DNA from: Rapana venosa
Lineage: Eukaryota > Mollusca > Gastropoda > Neogastropoda > Muricidae
Reading direction: 5' to 3'
Assembly: GCA_028751875.1 (NCBI GenBank)
Contig: CM054154.1
Location: forward strand, 56,223,817 to 56,287,816
DNA length: 64,000 bases
In this document: positions 1 through 11,632 of the stretch, one piece after another
How the letters are laid out: the number at the start of each line of letters is the position of its first letter
Position numbering within the stretch: position 1 is the stretch's first letter
Program-made: the position numbers and the translations under genes
The notes under the pieces: model-generated
What the model saw: the letters and a program-made list of their open reading frames with translations, nothing else
Database searches by the model: none
What the model was told of the DNA's origin: nothing

Positions 1-157
1 AAAGATCGTCCGTTGTCTTGTTATTGTCTACTGCGCATGCCCTGTGTATCAATTGCTAGGCAACGTCACGAAATTATTAACAACGAGGCTTTATAAATCT
101 AAAACGTCTTTTCATGGAAATGAACTAGAATGGATAATTGATGTACGACATTACAAG
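1..157. promoter_or_regulatory. single-copy left edge with NRF-1-like, X-box-like and CRE-like motifs
   Basis: Short non-repetitive stretch before satellite A. TGCGCATGC at 32-40 resembles an NRF-1 core. ATTGCTAGGCAAC at 52-64 differs from the common RFX X-box form by one base. ACGTCA at 63-68 is a CRE half-site overlapping its end, and TTTATAAAT lies near 90. Such clusters are known from promoters of housekeeping and ciliary genes, and the gene could lie on either side, outside this window. No coding sequence is recognisable here. Motifs this short can occur by chance, so the call is weak. Confidence 0.28.
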
Positions 158-2389
158 TGTGTTTGGAGTGTGAAGACTGAGGAGAGATTGTGAGTGTTTG
201 GCGTGTGAAGAATGAAGAGAGATGGTGAGTGTGTTTGGCGTGTGAATAATGAAGACTGAGGAGAGATGGTGAGTGTGTTTGGAGTGTGAAGACTGAGGAG
301 AGATGGTGAGTGTTTGGCGTGTGAAGAATGAAGAGAGATGGTGAGTGTGTTTGGCGTGTGAATAATGAAGACTGAGGGGGGATGGTGAGTGTGTTTGGCG
401 TGTGAAGAATGAAGAGAGATGGTGAGTGTGTTTGGCGTATGAAGAATGAAGACTGAGGGGAGATGGTGAGTGTGTTTGGCGTGTGAAGAATGAAGAGAGA
501 TGGTGGTGTGTTTGGCGTGTGAAGAAGGAAGAGAGATGGTGAGTGTGTTTGGCGTGTGAAGACTGAGGAGAGATGGTGAGTGTGTTTGGCGTGTGAAGAC
601 TGAGGAGAGATGTTGAGTGTGTTTGGCGCGTGAAGAATGATTGAGGAGATATTGTGAGTGTGTTTGTCGTGTGAAGAATGATTGAGGAGAGATGGTGAGT
701 GTGTTTGGCGTGTAAAGATTGACGAGAGATGGTGAGTGTGTGTGGAGTGTGAAGAATGAAGAGAGATGGTGAGTTTTGTTTGGAGTGTGAAGAATGAAGA
801 CTGAGGAGAGATGGTGAGGTGTTTGGAGTGTGAAGACTGAGGAGAGATGGTGAGTGTGTTTGGATTGTGAAGAATGAAGAGAGATGGTGAGTGTGTTTGG
901 CGTGTGAAGAATGAAGAGAGATGGTGAGTGTGTTTAGCGTGTGAATGAATGAAGAGAGATGGTGAGTTGTGTTTGGCGTGTGAAGAATGAAGACTGAGGA
1001 GAGACGGTGAGTGTGTTTGGCGCGTGAAGAATGAAGACTGAGGAGAGATGGTGAGTGTGTTTGGAGTGTGGAGACTGAGGAGAGATGGTGAGTGTGTTTG
1101 GAGTGTGAAGACTGAGGAGAGATGGTGAGTGTTTGGCGTGTGAAGAATGAAGAGAGATGGTGAGTGTGTTTGGCGTGTGAAGATTGAGGAGAGATGGTGA
1201 GTGTGTTTGGCGTGTGAAGACTGAGGAGAGATGATGAGTGTGTTTGGCGTGTGAAGACTGAGGAGAGATGGTGAGTGTGTTTGGCGTGTGAAGACTGAGG
1301 AGAGATGATGAGTGTGTTTGGCGTGTGAAGACTGAGGAGAGATGATGAGTGTGTTTGGAGTGTGAAGAATGAAGAGAGATGGTGAGTGTGTTTGGCGTGT
1401 GAATAATGAAGACTGAGGGGAGATGGTGATGTGGTTTGGCGTTGTGAAGAATGAAGAGAGATGGTGAGTTGTGTTTGGCGTGTGAAGATTGAGGAGAGAT
1501 GGTGAGTGTGTTTGGCGTGTGAAGACTGAGGAGAGATGATGAGTTGTGTTTGGAGTGTGAAGAATGAAGAGGATGGTGAGTGTGTTTGGAGTGTGAAGAA
1601 TGAAGAGGTGGTGAGGGGTGTTTGGCGTGTGAAGAATGAAGAGAGGTGGTGAGTGTGTTTGGCGTGTGAAGACTGAGGAGAGATGGTGAGTGTGTTTGGC
1701 GTGTGAAGACTGAGGAAGAGATGATGAGTGTGTTTGGAGTGTGAAGAATGAAGAGAGATGTGAGTGTGTTTGGAGTTGTGAAGATTAATGGAAGTATTGT
1801 GATTGAATGAAGACTGAGGAGAGATGGTGGGTGTGTTTGGATTGTGAAGAATGAAGGCTGAGGAGGATGGTGAGTGTGTTCGGCTGTGAAGACTGAGAGA
1901 GATGGTGAGTGTGTTTTGGCGTTGTGAAGAATGAAGAGATGGTGTGTGTTTGGCGCTGTGAAGAATGAGAGAGATGGTGAGTGTGTTTGGCGCGTGAAGA
2001 ATGAAGACTGAGGAGAGTATGGTGAGTGTTGTTTGGGTGTGAAGATGAGGAGAGATGGTGAGTGTGTTTGGTGTGTGAAGAATGAGGAGAGATTGTGATG
2101 TGTTTGGCGTGTGAAGAATGAGAGAGATGGTGAGTGTGTTTGGCGTTGTGAAGAATGAATCTGAGGGGAGATGGTGAGTGTGTTTGGCGTGTGAAGAATG
2201 AAGAGAGATGGTGAATGTGTTTGGAGTGTGAAGAATGAAGATCTGAGGAGAGATGGTGGGTGTGTTTGGATTGTGAAGAATGAAGAGAGATGGTGAGTGT
2301 GTTTGGCGTGTGAGAGAATGAAGAGAGATGGTGAGTGTGTTTGGCGTGTGAAAAAGACTGAGGAGAGATGAAGGTGAGTGTGTTTGGCG

Positions 2390-5300
2390 CTGTGAAGAAT
2401 GATTGAGGAGATATTGTGAGTGTGTTTGTCTGTGAAGAATGATGAGGAGAGATTGTGAGTGTGTTTGGCGTGTGAAGAATGAAGAGAGATGGTGAGTGTG
2501 TTTGGGTGTGAAGAATGAAGACTGAGGAGAGATGGTGAGTGTGTTTGGCGCGTGTGAAGAATGAGATGAGGAGAGATGGTGAGTGTGTTTGGTGTGGAAG
2601 ACTGAAGGAGAGAGATGGTGAGTGTGTTTGGAGTGTGATGAAGAATGAGGAGAGATTGTGAGTGTTTTGGCGTGTGAAGAATGAAGAGAGATGGTGAGTG
2701 TGTTTGGCGTGTGAAGAATGAAGACTGAGGGGAGATGGTGAGTGTGTTTGGCTGTGTGGAAGAATGAGAGAGATGGTGAGTGTGTTTGGAGTGTGAAGAA
2801 TGAAGACTGAGGAGAGTGGTGGGGTGTGTTTGGATTGTGAAGAATGAAGAGAGATGGTGAGTGTGTTTGGCGTGTGAAGAATGAGAAAGATGGTGAGGTG
2901 TCTTAAGTTGTTGGCGTTGTGAAGAATGAAGACTGAGGAGAGATGGTGAGTGTGTTTGGCGTTGTGAAGAATGAAGAGAGATGGTGAGTGTGTTTGGAGT
3001 GTGAAGAATGAAGATGAGGAGAGATGGTGAGTGTGTTTGGTTGTGAAGAATGAAGAGAGATGGTGAGTGTGTTTGGCGTGTGAAGAATGAGACTGAGGAT
3101 GAGTTGGTGAGTGTGTTTGGATTGTGAAGAATGAGAGAGATTGTGAGTGTGTTTGGCGTGTGAGAATGAAGAAGATGGTGAGTGTGTTTGGCGTTGTGAA
3201 GACTGAGGAGAGGTGGTGAGTGTGTTTGGCGTAGTGAAGATGAAGACTGAGGAGAGTGGTGAGTGTTTTGGCGTGTGAAGAATGAGAGAGATGGTGAGTG
3301 TGTTTGTCGTGTGAAGACTGAGGAGAGATGGTGAGTGTGTTTTGGCGTGTGAAGAATGATGAGGAGATATGTGAGTGTGTTTGCGTGTGAAGAATGATTG
3401 AGGGAGATTGTGAGTGTGTTTGGCGTGTGAAGAATGAAGAGAGATGGTGAGTGTGTTTGGCGTGTGAAGAATGAAGACTGAGGAGAGATGGTGGTGTGTT
3501 TTGGCGTTGTGAAGAATGAAGAGAGATGGTGAGTGTGTTTGGTCGTGTGAGAATGAAGACTGAGAGAGATGGTGAGTGTGTTTGGATTGTGAAAGAATGA
3601 AGAGAGATGGTGAGTGTGTTTGGCGTGTGAAGAATGAAGAAGATGGTGAGTGTGTTTGGCGTGTGAAGACTGAGGAGAGGTGGTGAGTGTGTTTGCGTTG
3701 TGAAGAATGAAGACTGAGGAGAGTTGGTGAGTGTTTTTGGCGTGTGGAAGAATGAGAGAGATGGTGAGTGTGTTTGGTGTGTGAAGACTGAGGAGAGATG
3801 GTGAGTGTGTTTGGCGGTGAAGAATGATTGAGGGTATTGGTGAGTGTGTTTGTCGTGTGAAGAATGATTGAGGAGAGTTGTGAGTGTGTTTGGCGTGTGA
3901 AGAATGAAAGAGAGTGGTGAGTGTGTTTGGCGTGTGAAGAATGAAGACTGAGGAGAGATGGTGAGTGTGTTTGGATTGTGAAGATGAGAGAGATGATGAG
4001 TGTGTTTGGCGGTGAAGAATGAAGAAATGATGTGTGAGTGTGTTTGGCGTCGTGAAGACTGAAGATGAGGAGAGATGTGTGAGTGTGTTTGGCGTGTGAA
4101 GAATGAAGAGAGATGGTGAGTGTGTTTGGAGTGTGAAGAATGAAGACTGAGGAGAGATGGTGAGTGTGTTTGGATTGTGAAGAATGAAGAGAGATGGTGA
4201 GTGTGTTTGGCGTGTGAAGAATGAAGACTGAGGAGAGATGGTGAGTGTGTTTGGATTGTGAAGAATGAAGAGAGATGGTGAGTGTGTTTGGCGTGTGAAG
4301 AATGAAGAAAGATGGTGAGTGTGTTTGGCGTGTGAAGACTGAGGAGAGGTGGTGAGTGTGTTTGGCGTGTGAAGAATGAAGACTGAGGAGAGTTGGCGAG
4401 TGTTTTTGGCGTGTGAAGAATGAAGAGAGATGGTGAGTGTGTTTGTCGTGTGAAGACTGAGGAGAGATGGTGAGTGTGTTTGGCGCGTGAAGAATGATTG
4501 AGGAGATATTGTGAGTGTGTTTGTCGTGTGAAGAATGATTGAGGAGAGATTGTGAGTGTGTTTGGCGTGTGAAGAATGAAGAGAGATGGTGAGTGTGTTT
4601 GGATTGTGAAGAATGATTGAGGAGAGATGGTGAGTTGTTTGGATTGTGAAGAATGAAGAGAGATGGTGAGTGTGTTTGGCGTGTGAAGATGAAGCAGAGA
4701 GATGGTGAGTGTGTTTGGAGTGTGAAGAATGAAGAGAGATGGTGAGTGTGTTTGGAGTGTGAAGAATGAAGAGAGATGGTGAGTGTGTTTGGCGTGTGAA
4801 GAATGAAGACTGAGGAGAGATGGTGAGTGTGTTTGGCATGTGAAGAATGAAGAGAGATGGTGAGTGTGTTTGGCGTGTGAAGAATGAAGAGAGATGGTGA
4901 GTGTGTGTTTGGATGTGGAAGAATGAAGATGAGAGAGTGGTGAGTGTGTTTGGCGTGTGAAGAATCATTGAGGAGAAGATGGTGAGTGTGTTTGGCGTTT
5001 GTGAAGACTGAAGCGAGAGATGGTGAGTGTGTTTGGAGTGTGAAGAATGAAGACTGAGGAGAGATGGTGAGTGTGTTTGGCATGTGAAGAATGAGAGAGA
5101 TGGTGAGTGTGTTGGGTTTGTGAAGATATGAAGACTGAGGAGAGATGGTGAGTGTGTTTGGCCTGTGAAGAATGAAGAGAGATGGTGAGTGTGTTTGGTC
5201 GTATGTGAAGAATGAAGACTGAGGAGAGATGGTGAGTGTGTTTGGATTGTGAAGAATGAAGAGAGATGGTGAGTGTGTTTGGCGTTGTGAAGAATGACTT

Positions 5301-8000
5301 GAGGGAGATGGTGAGTGTGGTTTGGATTGTGAAGAATGAAGAGAGATGGTGAATGTGTTTGGAGTGTGAAGAATGAAGACTGAGGAGAGATGGTGGGTGT
5401 GTTTGGATTGTGAAGAATGAAGAGAGATGGTGAGTGTGTTTGGCGTGTGAAGAATGAAGAGAGATGGTGAGTGTGTTTGGCGTGTGAAGACTGAGATGAG
5501 GAGTGGTGAGTGTGTTTGGCGTGTGAAGAATGTTGAGGAGATTTGTGAGTGTGTTCGTCGTGTGAAGAATGATTGAGGAGAGATTGTGAGTGTGTTTGGC
5601 GTGTGAAGAATGAAGAGAGATGGTGAGTGTGTTTGGGTGTGAAGAATGAAGACTGAGGAGAGATGGTGAGTGTTGTTTGGGCGTGAGAAGAAGACTGAGG
5701 AGAGATGGTGAGTGTGTTTGGAGTGTGAAGACTGGAGGAGAGATGGTGAGTGTGTTTGGAGTGTGAAGAATGAGGAGAGTTGTGAGTGTTTGGCGTGTGA
5801 AGAATGAAGAGAGATGGTGAGTGTGTTTGGCGTGTGAAGAATGAAGACTGAGGGGAGATGGGTGAGTGTGTTTGGGTGTGAAGAATGAAGAGAGATGGTG
5901 AGTGTGTTTGGCTAGTGTGAAGAATGAAGACTGAGGAGAGATGGTGGGTGTGTTTGGATTGTGAAGAATGAAGAGAGATGGTGAGTGTGTTTGGCGTGTG
6001 AAGAATGAAGAAAGATGGTGAGTGTGTTTGGCGTGTGAAGACTGAAGACTGAGGAGAGATGGTGGTGTGTTTGGCGTGTGAAGAATGAAGAGAGATGGTG
6101 AGTGTGTTTGGAGTGTGAAGAATGAAGACTGAGGAGAGATGGTGAGTGTGTTTGGATTGTGAAGAATGAAGAGAGATGGTGAGTGTGTTTGGGTGTGTGA
6201 AGAATGAAGACTGAGGAGAGATGGTGAGTGGGTTTGGATTGTGAAGAATGAAGAGAGATGGTGAGTGTGTTTGGGTGTGAAGAATGAAGAAAGATGGTGA
6301 GTGTGTTTGGCGTGTGAAGAACTGAGGAGAGGTGGTGGGGTGTGTTTGGCGTGTGAAGAATGAAAGAGGGGAGTTGGTGAGTGTTTTTGGTTGTGAAGAA
6401 GAGACGAGATGGTGAGTGTGTTTGTCGTGTGAAAAGGAGAGGGAGAGATGGTGAGGTGTTTGGCGCGTGAAGAATGAAATTTAGGAGATTATTGTGAGTG
6501 TGTTCGTGTGTGAAGAATGATTGAGGAGAGTTGTGAGTGTGTTTGGCGTGTGAAGAATGAAGAGAGATGGTGAGTGTGTTTGGCGTGTGAAGAATGGGAA
6601 AACTGAGGAGAGATGGTGTGTGTGTTTGGGTTGTGAAGAATGAAGAGAGATGGTTTAGTGTGGGTTTTGGGGTGTGAAGAATGAAGATGAGGAGAGATGG
6701 TGAGTGTGTTTGGTTGTGAAGAATGAAGGGAGATGGTGAGTGTGTTTGGCGTGTGAAGAATGAAGAAAGGGTGGTGAGTGTGTTTGGCGTGTGAAGAAAG
6801 GGAGGTGGGGTTTTGTTTTGGGTGTGAAGAATGAAAATGGGAGGTTGGTGGTGTTTTTGGCCCTTGAAGAATGAAAAGGATGGTGAGTGTGTTTGTCGTG
6901 TGAAGACTGAGGAGGATGGTGAGTTGTTTGGCGGTGAAGAATGATTGAGGAGATATGTGAGGTGTTTGTCTGTGAAGAAGATTGAGGAGAGTTTTGAGTG
7001 TGTTTGGGTGGAAGAATGAAAAGAGATGGTGAGTGTGTTTGGCGTTGTGAAGAATGAAGACTGAGGAGAGATGGTGAGTGTGTTTTGGTTGTGAAAAATG
7101 AAGAGAGATGAGAGTGTGTTTGGCGTGTGAAAAATGAAGAAAGATGGTGAGTGTGTTTGGGTGTGAAGATGAAAACTGAGGAGAATGGTGAGTGTGTTTG
7201 GGTTTTGGGAAAAATGAAGAGAGATGGTGGTGTGTTTTGGGTGTGAAAAAATGAAGACTGAGGGAGATGGTGAGGTGTTTGGATTGGAAAAATGAGAGAG
7301 ATGGTGAGTGTGTTTTGGGGTTGTGAAGAATGAAAACTGAGGAGAGAGGGAGTGTGTTTGGTTGTGAAGAATGAAGAGAGGTTGAGTGTGTTTTGGGTGT
7401 GAAGAATGAAAAGAAAAATGGTGGGTGTTTGGCGTGTGAAGACTGGGAGAGGTGGTGGGGTGGTTTTGGTGTGAAAAATGAAGACTGGGAGAGTTGGGGT
7501 GTTTTTGGCGTGTGAAGAATGAAGGGTGGTGAGTGTGTTTGTCGTTGAAGCTGAGAGGATGGTGAGGGGTGTTTGGCGCGTGAAGAATGATTGGGAGATA
7601 TTTGGGTGTGTTTTTCGTGTGAAAAATGATTGAGGAGAGATTGTGGTGTGTTTGGGGTTGAAGAATGAAAAAGAGATGGTGGGTGTTTGGATTGTGAAAA
7701 ATGATTGAGGAGAGATGGGGAGTAGTTTGGATTGTGAAAAAATGAAGAGAGAAAGGTGAGTGTGTTTGGGTGTGAAACTGAAGACAGGAGAGATGGTGAG
7801 TGTGTTTGGGTGTGAAAATGAAGAGAGATGGTGAGTGGTTTGGAGTGTGAAAAATGAAGAGAGATGGTGAGTGTGTTTGGCGTGTGAAGAAAGAAGACTG
7901 AGGAGAGATGGTGAGGTGTTTGGATTTTGAAGATGAAGAGAGATGGTGGGTGTTTGGCGTTGAAGAATGAAGACTAGGAGAGATGGTGAGTGTGTTTTGG
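2390..8000. repeat. higher-order repeat of about 3.1 kb within satellite A
   Basis: Marker monomers recur in the same order at a constant offset. The variant around ATATTGTGAG followed by TTTGTCGTGTG occurs near 2411, 3364, 3836 and 4506, and again near 5541, 6490, 6953 and 7596 (offsets 3130, 3126, 3117 and 3090). A second marker (AGTTGGTGAG, then GTTTTTGGC) near 3252, 3721 and 4391 repeats near 6370, 6847 and 7492. Two adjacent copies of a block of about 3.1 kb are therefore present, each with internal sub-blocks of roughly 470 and 670 bp. The second copy lies largely in the noisy interval, so a false duplication made during assembly is possible. Confidence 0.7.
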
Positions 8001-8960
8001 GGTGTGAAGAATGAAAAGAGATGGTGGTGTGTTTGGGGTGGGAAAATGAAGACTGGGAGAGTGGTGAGTGTGTTTGGGGGTGAAAATCTTTAGGAAGATG
8101 GGGAGTGGGTTTGGCGTTTGAAACTGAAGACAAGGGGGGATGGGGTTGTTTGGGTGTGAAAATGAAGACTGAGGAGAGATGGTTTTAGTGTGTTTGGCTG
8201 TGAAGAAAAGAGAGAGATGGTGGTGTGTTTGGGTTGGAAAAAATGAAGGGTGAGGAGAGTGGTGGTGTGTTTTTGTGAAGAATGAAGAGAGTGGTGAGTG
8301 TGTTTTGGGGTGTGAAGAATGAGATGGGAGGATGGTGAGGTGTTTTTGGGGTTTGTAAGAATGAAGAGAGAGGGGGTGTGTTTGGGTGTGAAGAAAGAAG
8401 ACTGAGGGAGATGGGGAGTGTGTTTGGCGTGTGAAGAATATTGGGAGAGATGGGGGGTGTGTTTTCGTGCGAAGAATGAAAGAGATGGTGAGTGTGTTTG
8501 GGATGTGAAGAATGAGACTGAGGGAGAGGTGGTGGTTTGACGTTTGAAGAATGAAAAGAGTGGTGAGTGTTTTGGTGTTTTTGAAGAATGAAGATGAGGA
8601 GAATGGGGGGAGGTGTTTGGCCCTGTGGAAAAATGAAGAGAGATGTGAGTGTGTTTGGGGTGTAAGAAGAAGACTGAGAGAGTGGGATGTGTTTTTGGGG
8701 TGTGAAGAATGAAGAGAGATGGGGAGTGTGTTTTGGGATATGAAGAATGAGGAGATGGGGGTGTGAAAAATGAAGGGGCTGAGGACAGATGGTGAGTGTG
8801 TTTGGCGTGTAAAGATTTAGAGAGATGGTGAGTGTGTTTGGGTGTGAAGAATGAAAAAGAGATGGTGGTGGTTTGGAGTGTGAAGGTGAGGAGAGATGGT
8901 GAGTGTGTTTGGAGTGTGAAAATTGAAGAGAGATGGTGAGTGTGTTTGACGTGTGAAGAA
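6400..8960. other. low-quality consensus interval in satellite A
   Basis: Monomers here lose single bases and show neighbouring bases smeared into runs (for example GTGTGAAGAATG read as GTGTGAAAAATG, and GGTGAGTG as GGGGAGTG). Flanking monomers on both sides are near consensus. The same error style recurs in unrelated repeats elsewhere in the window, which points to sequencing or polishing error. Confidence 0.6.
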
Positions 8961-9449
8961 TGAAGACTGAGGAGAGATGGTGAGTGTGTTTGGATTGTGA
9001 AGAATGAAGAGAAATGGTGAGTGTGTTTGGCGTGTGAAGAATCATTGAGGAGAGATGGTGAGTGTGTTTGGCGTGTGAAGAATGAAGACTGAGGAGAGAT
9101 GGTGAGTGTTTGGCGTGTGAAGAATGAAGACTGAGGAGAGATGGTGAGTGTGTTTGGCGTGTGAAGAATGAAGACTGACGAGAGATGGTGAGTGTTTGGC
9201 GTGCGAAGAATGATTGAGGAGAGATGGTGAGTGTGTTTGGCGTGTGAAGAATGATTGAGGAGAGATGGTGAGTGTGTTTGGCGTGTGAAGAATGATTGAG
9301 GAGAGATGGTGAGTGTGTTTGGCGTGTGAAGAAGATTGAGGAGAGATGGTGAGTGTGTTTGGCGTGTGAAGAATGATTGAGGAGAGATGGTGAGTGTGTT
9401 TGGAGTATGAAGACTGAGGAGAGATGGTGAGTGTGTTTGGCGTGTGAAG

Positions 9450-9635
9450 ACAAGACAAGAAGGAGGTGACAGGAAGAAAAGGAACAAGGCAGAAACAAAG
9501 AGGGGGATAGAAAAGAGGGAATTCCCAGCACAGAATGTCTAGAAGGTGGGGATGCCATTTACACTGACAGGCCCCTGGCATCTTCACAGGGAAAGACCGT
9601 CTCCAATTACATCCTATGGCCTGACCGCAACTCAT

Positions 9636-9639
<4 letters not shown>
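9450..9639. other. short single-copy spacer with a palindromic kB-like site
   Basis: Purine-rich sequence after the last satellite A monomer, with no coding signal. GGGAATTCCC at 9517-9526 is a perfect palindromic match to the NF-kB/Rel consensus. It lies about 2.5 kb upstream of the proposed signal-peptide exon. Function is untested, and a 10-bp match can be chance. Confidence 0.3.
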
Positions 9640-9689
<50 letters not shown>

Positions 9690-9704
9690 TGTGTGTGTGT
9701 GTGT
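9640..9704. repeat. (GT)n microsatellite
   Basis: Almost pure GT dinucleotide run, interrupted by one GG. It is followed directly by a pyrimidine tract and CAG. Confidence 0.95.
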
Positions 9705-9935
9705 CTCTTCCCCTTGCAGATGAGACATACACTGAGGTTTAGTAAGTGAAGCACGCAGAACATCTCGTGCACAGTTGAAAACCTGTTCTGTTCTTTGAAA
9801 GTGTAGGCCATTGTGTGCTGGTAGGAGCGGATTACAAAATCTACAAAACCGCATACCCGTGGGGACTGGATGTAAAAAAAAAAGCACATGAATGCTTATT
9901 TCATTGTCATCAGCATAAAAGAATCGTATAAGAAA
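9705..9935. other. single-copy stretch, no recognised gene
   Basis: Contains an acceptor-like TCTTCCCCTTGCAG ending at 9719 and a GTAAGT donor-like hexamer at 9742-9747, bracketing 22 nt. An A10 run lies near 9880. I see no protein similarity in any frame. Confidence 0.4.
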
Positions 9936-10160
9936 AAAGCGTTGAGCATGGTTACCAGTTGGATGGGTGACCGTTTGCGCGCCTTGGCTTCAGTACAGTT
10001 CCCCCAGCTGTAAATGGGTACCTGCCCTCTTTAGGGTCAGGGAAGGTAAAGCAGCGAGGGAGAGGAGATGGGCGCCGCCCTCAATATGCTGGCCCTAGAG
10101 AAGTGAGGTCTCTGACGCCTCGCTCCCCTACGACCTTATAGGTTATGGGACTCCTTTACC
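9936..10160 (+). mobile_element. SINE-like element with 5S rRNA-like segment
   Basis: TTGGATGGGTGACCG near 9959-9973 closely matches the conserved 3' part of metazoan 5S rRNA (box C region, TTGGATGGGAGACCG). It is followed by a body containing CAGCTGTAAATGGGTACCTG and ends in a T-rich segment near 10150-10170. 5S-derived SINEs (SINE3 type) are known in animals. The first part of a full 5S head is missing or diverged, so this is either a truncated SINE3-like copy or another SINE with a similar core. It does not look like a functional 5S gene. Confidence 0.5.
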
Positions 10161-10267
10161 TTTTTATAAGAAAAAAACAGCATCAAAACTATGTTATCAG
10201 AGGAGAGAGAATCAAACAAATAAAAAACCAGAACCCAAACTTCACCAGTCTTGAATGTATTTTTTTT

Positions 10268-10306
10268 GGGGTGGGTGGGTGGGTGGGGTGGGGTGGGGGG
10301 GGGGGG
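10268..10306 (+). repeat. G-quadruplex-forming tract (GGGT/GGGGT repeats, then G run)
   Basis: At least six runs of three or more G separated by single T, ending in a run of at least 12 G, immediately after a T8 run. Single-nucleotide loops are the most stable known class of G-quadruplex motif. The exact length of the terminal G run may be unreliable. Confidence 0.85.
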
Positions 10307-10309
10307 TCC

Positions 10310-10580
10310 TTGGTTAGAGCTCCCAGGTTCACCAGTGGTGAGATTTTGCGTATGCAATCGTTTTTGCCCACCTTGAAGGTAGCCACATTCCAACTTCAGG
10401 AATGTATGCTGGGTATGTTCGTGTTTCCATAACCCACCGAATGCTGACATGAAGTACATGATCTTTAACGTGCATATTTGATTTTCTGCATGTGTATAAT
10501 ACCTGATGGGATGAAGGTGGCGGTGGCAGGTCTGCACTTCAAGTTGACCTAGGAAATCTTAAACAATCCCCACCTTTACG
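10310..10580 (+). mobile_element. dispersed repeat copy 1, related to 17685-17928 and to 24594-24776
   Basis: GAAGGTAGCCACATTCCAAC near 10375 and the segments GATCTTTAACGTGCAT, GTTGACCT and ATCCCCACCTTTACGCCACC follow the same order as in the copy at 17685-17928. Upstream, GGTGAGATTTTGCGTATGCA at about 10336-10355 matches the reverse complement of the SINE at 24594-24776. This copy therefore joins parts seen separately in the other two. It has no coding capacity and is probably a non-autonomous retroelement or TIR element. Confidence 0.6.
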
Positions 10581-10588
10581 CCACCCAG

Positions 10589-10641
<53 letters not shown>
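10589..10641. repeat. (TA)n microsatellite
   Basis: Uninterrupted alternating TA. It abuts the 5' truncation point of the LINE fragment that follows. Confidence 0.95.
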
Positions 10642-10643
<2 letters not shown>

Positions 10644-11632
10644 TGGAAGCACTTTTTGCTGATGACTGTGCTCTCATGGCACACAAAGAGTCTGACCTAC
10701 AGCTCATCACAGATAAGTTCGCAGAAGCCTCTCGCCTTTTTGGGCTCACTATCAGCCTCGGCAAGACAGAGGTACTATTTCAGCCAGCGCCCTCCCCCCT
10801 CTATCTCCATTGAGGGCACCCAGCTAAAGATAGTGGATGATTTCAGGTACCTCGGCAGTACCATCAGCAATGATGACACCCTGGATAAAGAGATCAACGC
10901 TAGGATCTGCAAGGCCAGTCAAGCTCTTGGTCGCCTCCGAGCTCGTGTCTTGAACCAGCACAAATCCAGCTTTCCACAAAGCTCAAGGTGTACAGAGCCG
11001 TCGTCCTCACCAGCCTACTCTATGGATGCGAGACATGGACGGTGTACAAAAGACACTGAAGCAGCTGGAGAAGTTCCACATGAGAAGCCTGCGGTCAATT
11101 ATGAAATCCACTGGCAAGACCGGATCACAAACCTCGAGGTCCTGGACAGAGCTGGGATGACCAGCATCGAGGCCATGATACTGAAAGCCCAGCTTCGATG
11201 GGTTGGTCACGTGATCCGGATGGATGACCACAGGCTGCCTAAGCAGCTCATGTATGCAAACTGACCTTGGGAAAGCGGAACCAGGGCAGACCACGCAAAA
11301 GATTCAAGGAAATGCGTGAAGTCCAACATCAAACACCTGACATCCCTCCCAAACAGCTGGAGCTGTATGCTATGGACAGACCAGGCTGGCGCGCCCTAAC
11401 CATCCGGGCGCATGACAACTTCGAGGAGAAGAGGCGAGATGATGTGACTGCAGCACGAGCTAGGAGAAAGGCGTCAACCACCAACCCTGAACCCCCCGGA
11501 CAGTTTCCTTGCCCCCACTGCACCCGCGTCTGCCTATCACGGATTGGCTTAACCAGCCATCTCCGAGCCCACATAAGACAAAGACTCAGCACATGAGGAC
11601 AGTCATCATCGGATCGATGGACGACCAAGAAG
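10642..11632 (+). pseudogene. 5'-truncated, frameshifted LINE (reverse transcriptase C-terminal part plus zinc finger)
   Basis: The sequence opens inside the reverse transcriptase catalytic motif (LFADDCAL, with FADD at 10655-10666). It runs through [55 protein letters not shown] and a terminal C2H2 finger (CPHCTRVCLSRIGLTSHLRAH split over 11506-11568). It ends at a stop near 11596. At least four frameshifts break the reading frame (near 10780, 10960, 11055-11110 and 11260). This is the 3' third of an endonuclease/reverse-transcriptase non-LTR element; endonuclease and RT fingers are absent. The (TA)n run marks its left edge. It is a dead copy. The clade is not assigned; the zinc-finger C terminus is common in invertebrate LINEs. 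Confidence 0.85.

Larger units (their letters stand above)
158..9449. repeat. satellite A: 37-44 bp tandem array, about 230 monomers
   Basis: Head-to-tail array with the + strand monomer running from GTGTGAAGAATG through GAGAGATGGTGAG to TGTGTTTGGC. Four length classes interleave: 37 bp (GAATGAAGAGAG form), 37 bp (GACTGAGGAGAG form), 41 bp (GAATGATTGAGGAGAG form) and 44 bp (GAATGAAGACTGAGGAGAG form). The + strand is rich in G, T and A and nearly free of C. The reverse complement of the monomer has no stop triplet in any frame, which explains open frames of more than 1300 codons on the - strand. Monomers are clean near both ends and noisy at about 6.4-8.9 kb. Every intact monomer contains GGTGAGT, a 5' splice-site look-alike on the + strand. 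Confidence 0.95.

Noticed and set aside
934..9558. Long - strand open frames (up to 1344 codons) with HTPNTLTIS and QTHSPSL repeats
   Set aside because: The reverse complement of the satellite A monomer contains no stop triplet in any frame, so all three frames stay open; related strings occur in different frames and shift at every indel. No start context, domain or codon pattern.
9936..10060. Functional 5S rRNA gene
   Set aside because: Only the 3' box C-like portion matches; the first two thirds of 5S are absent.
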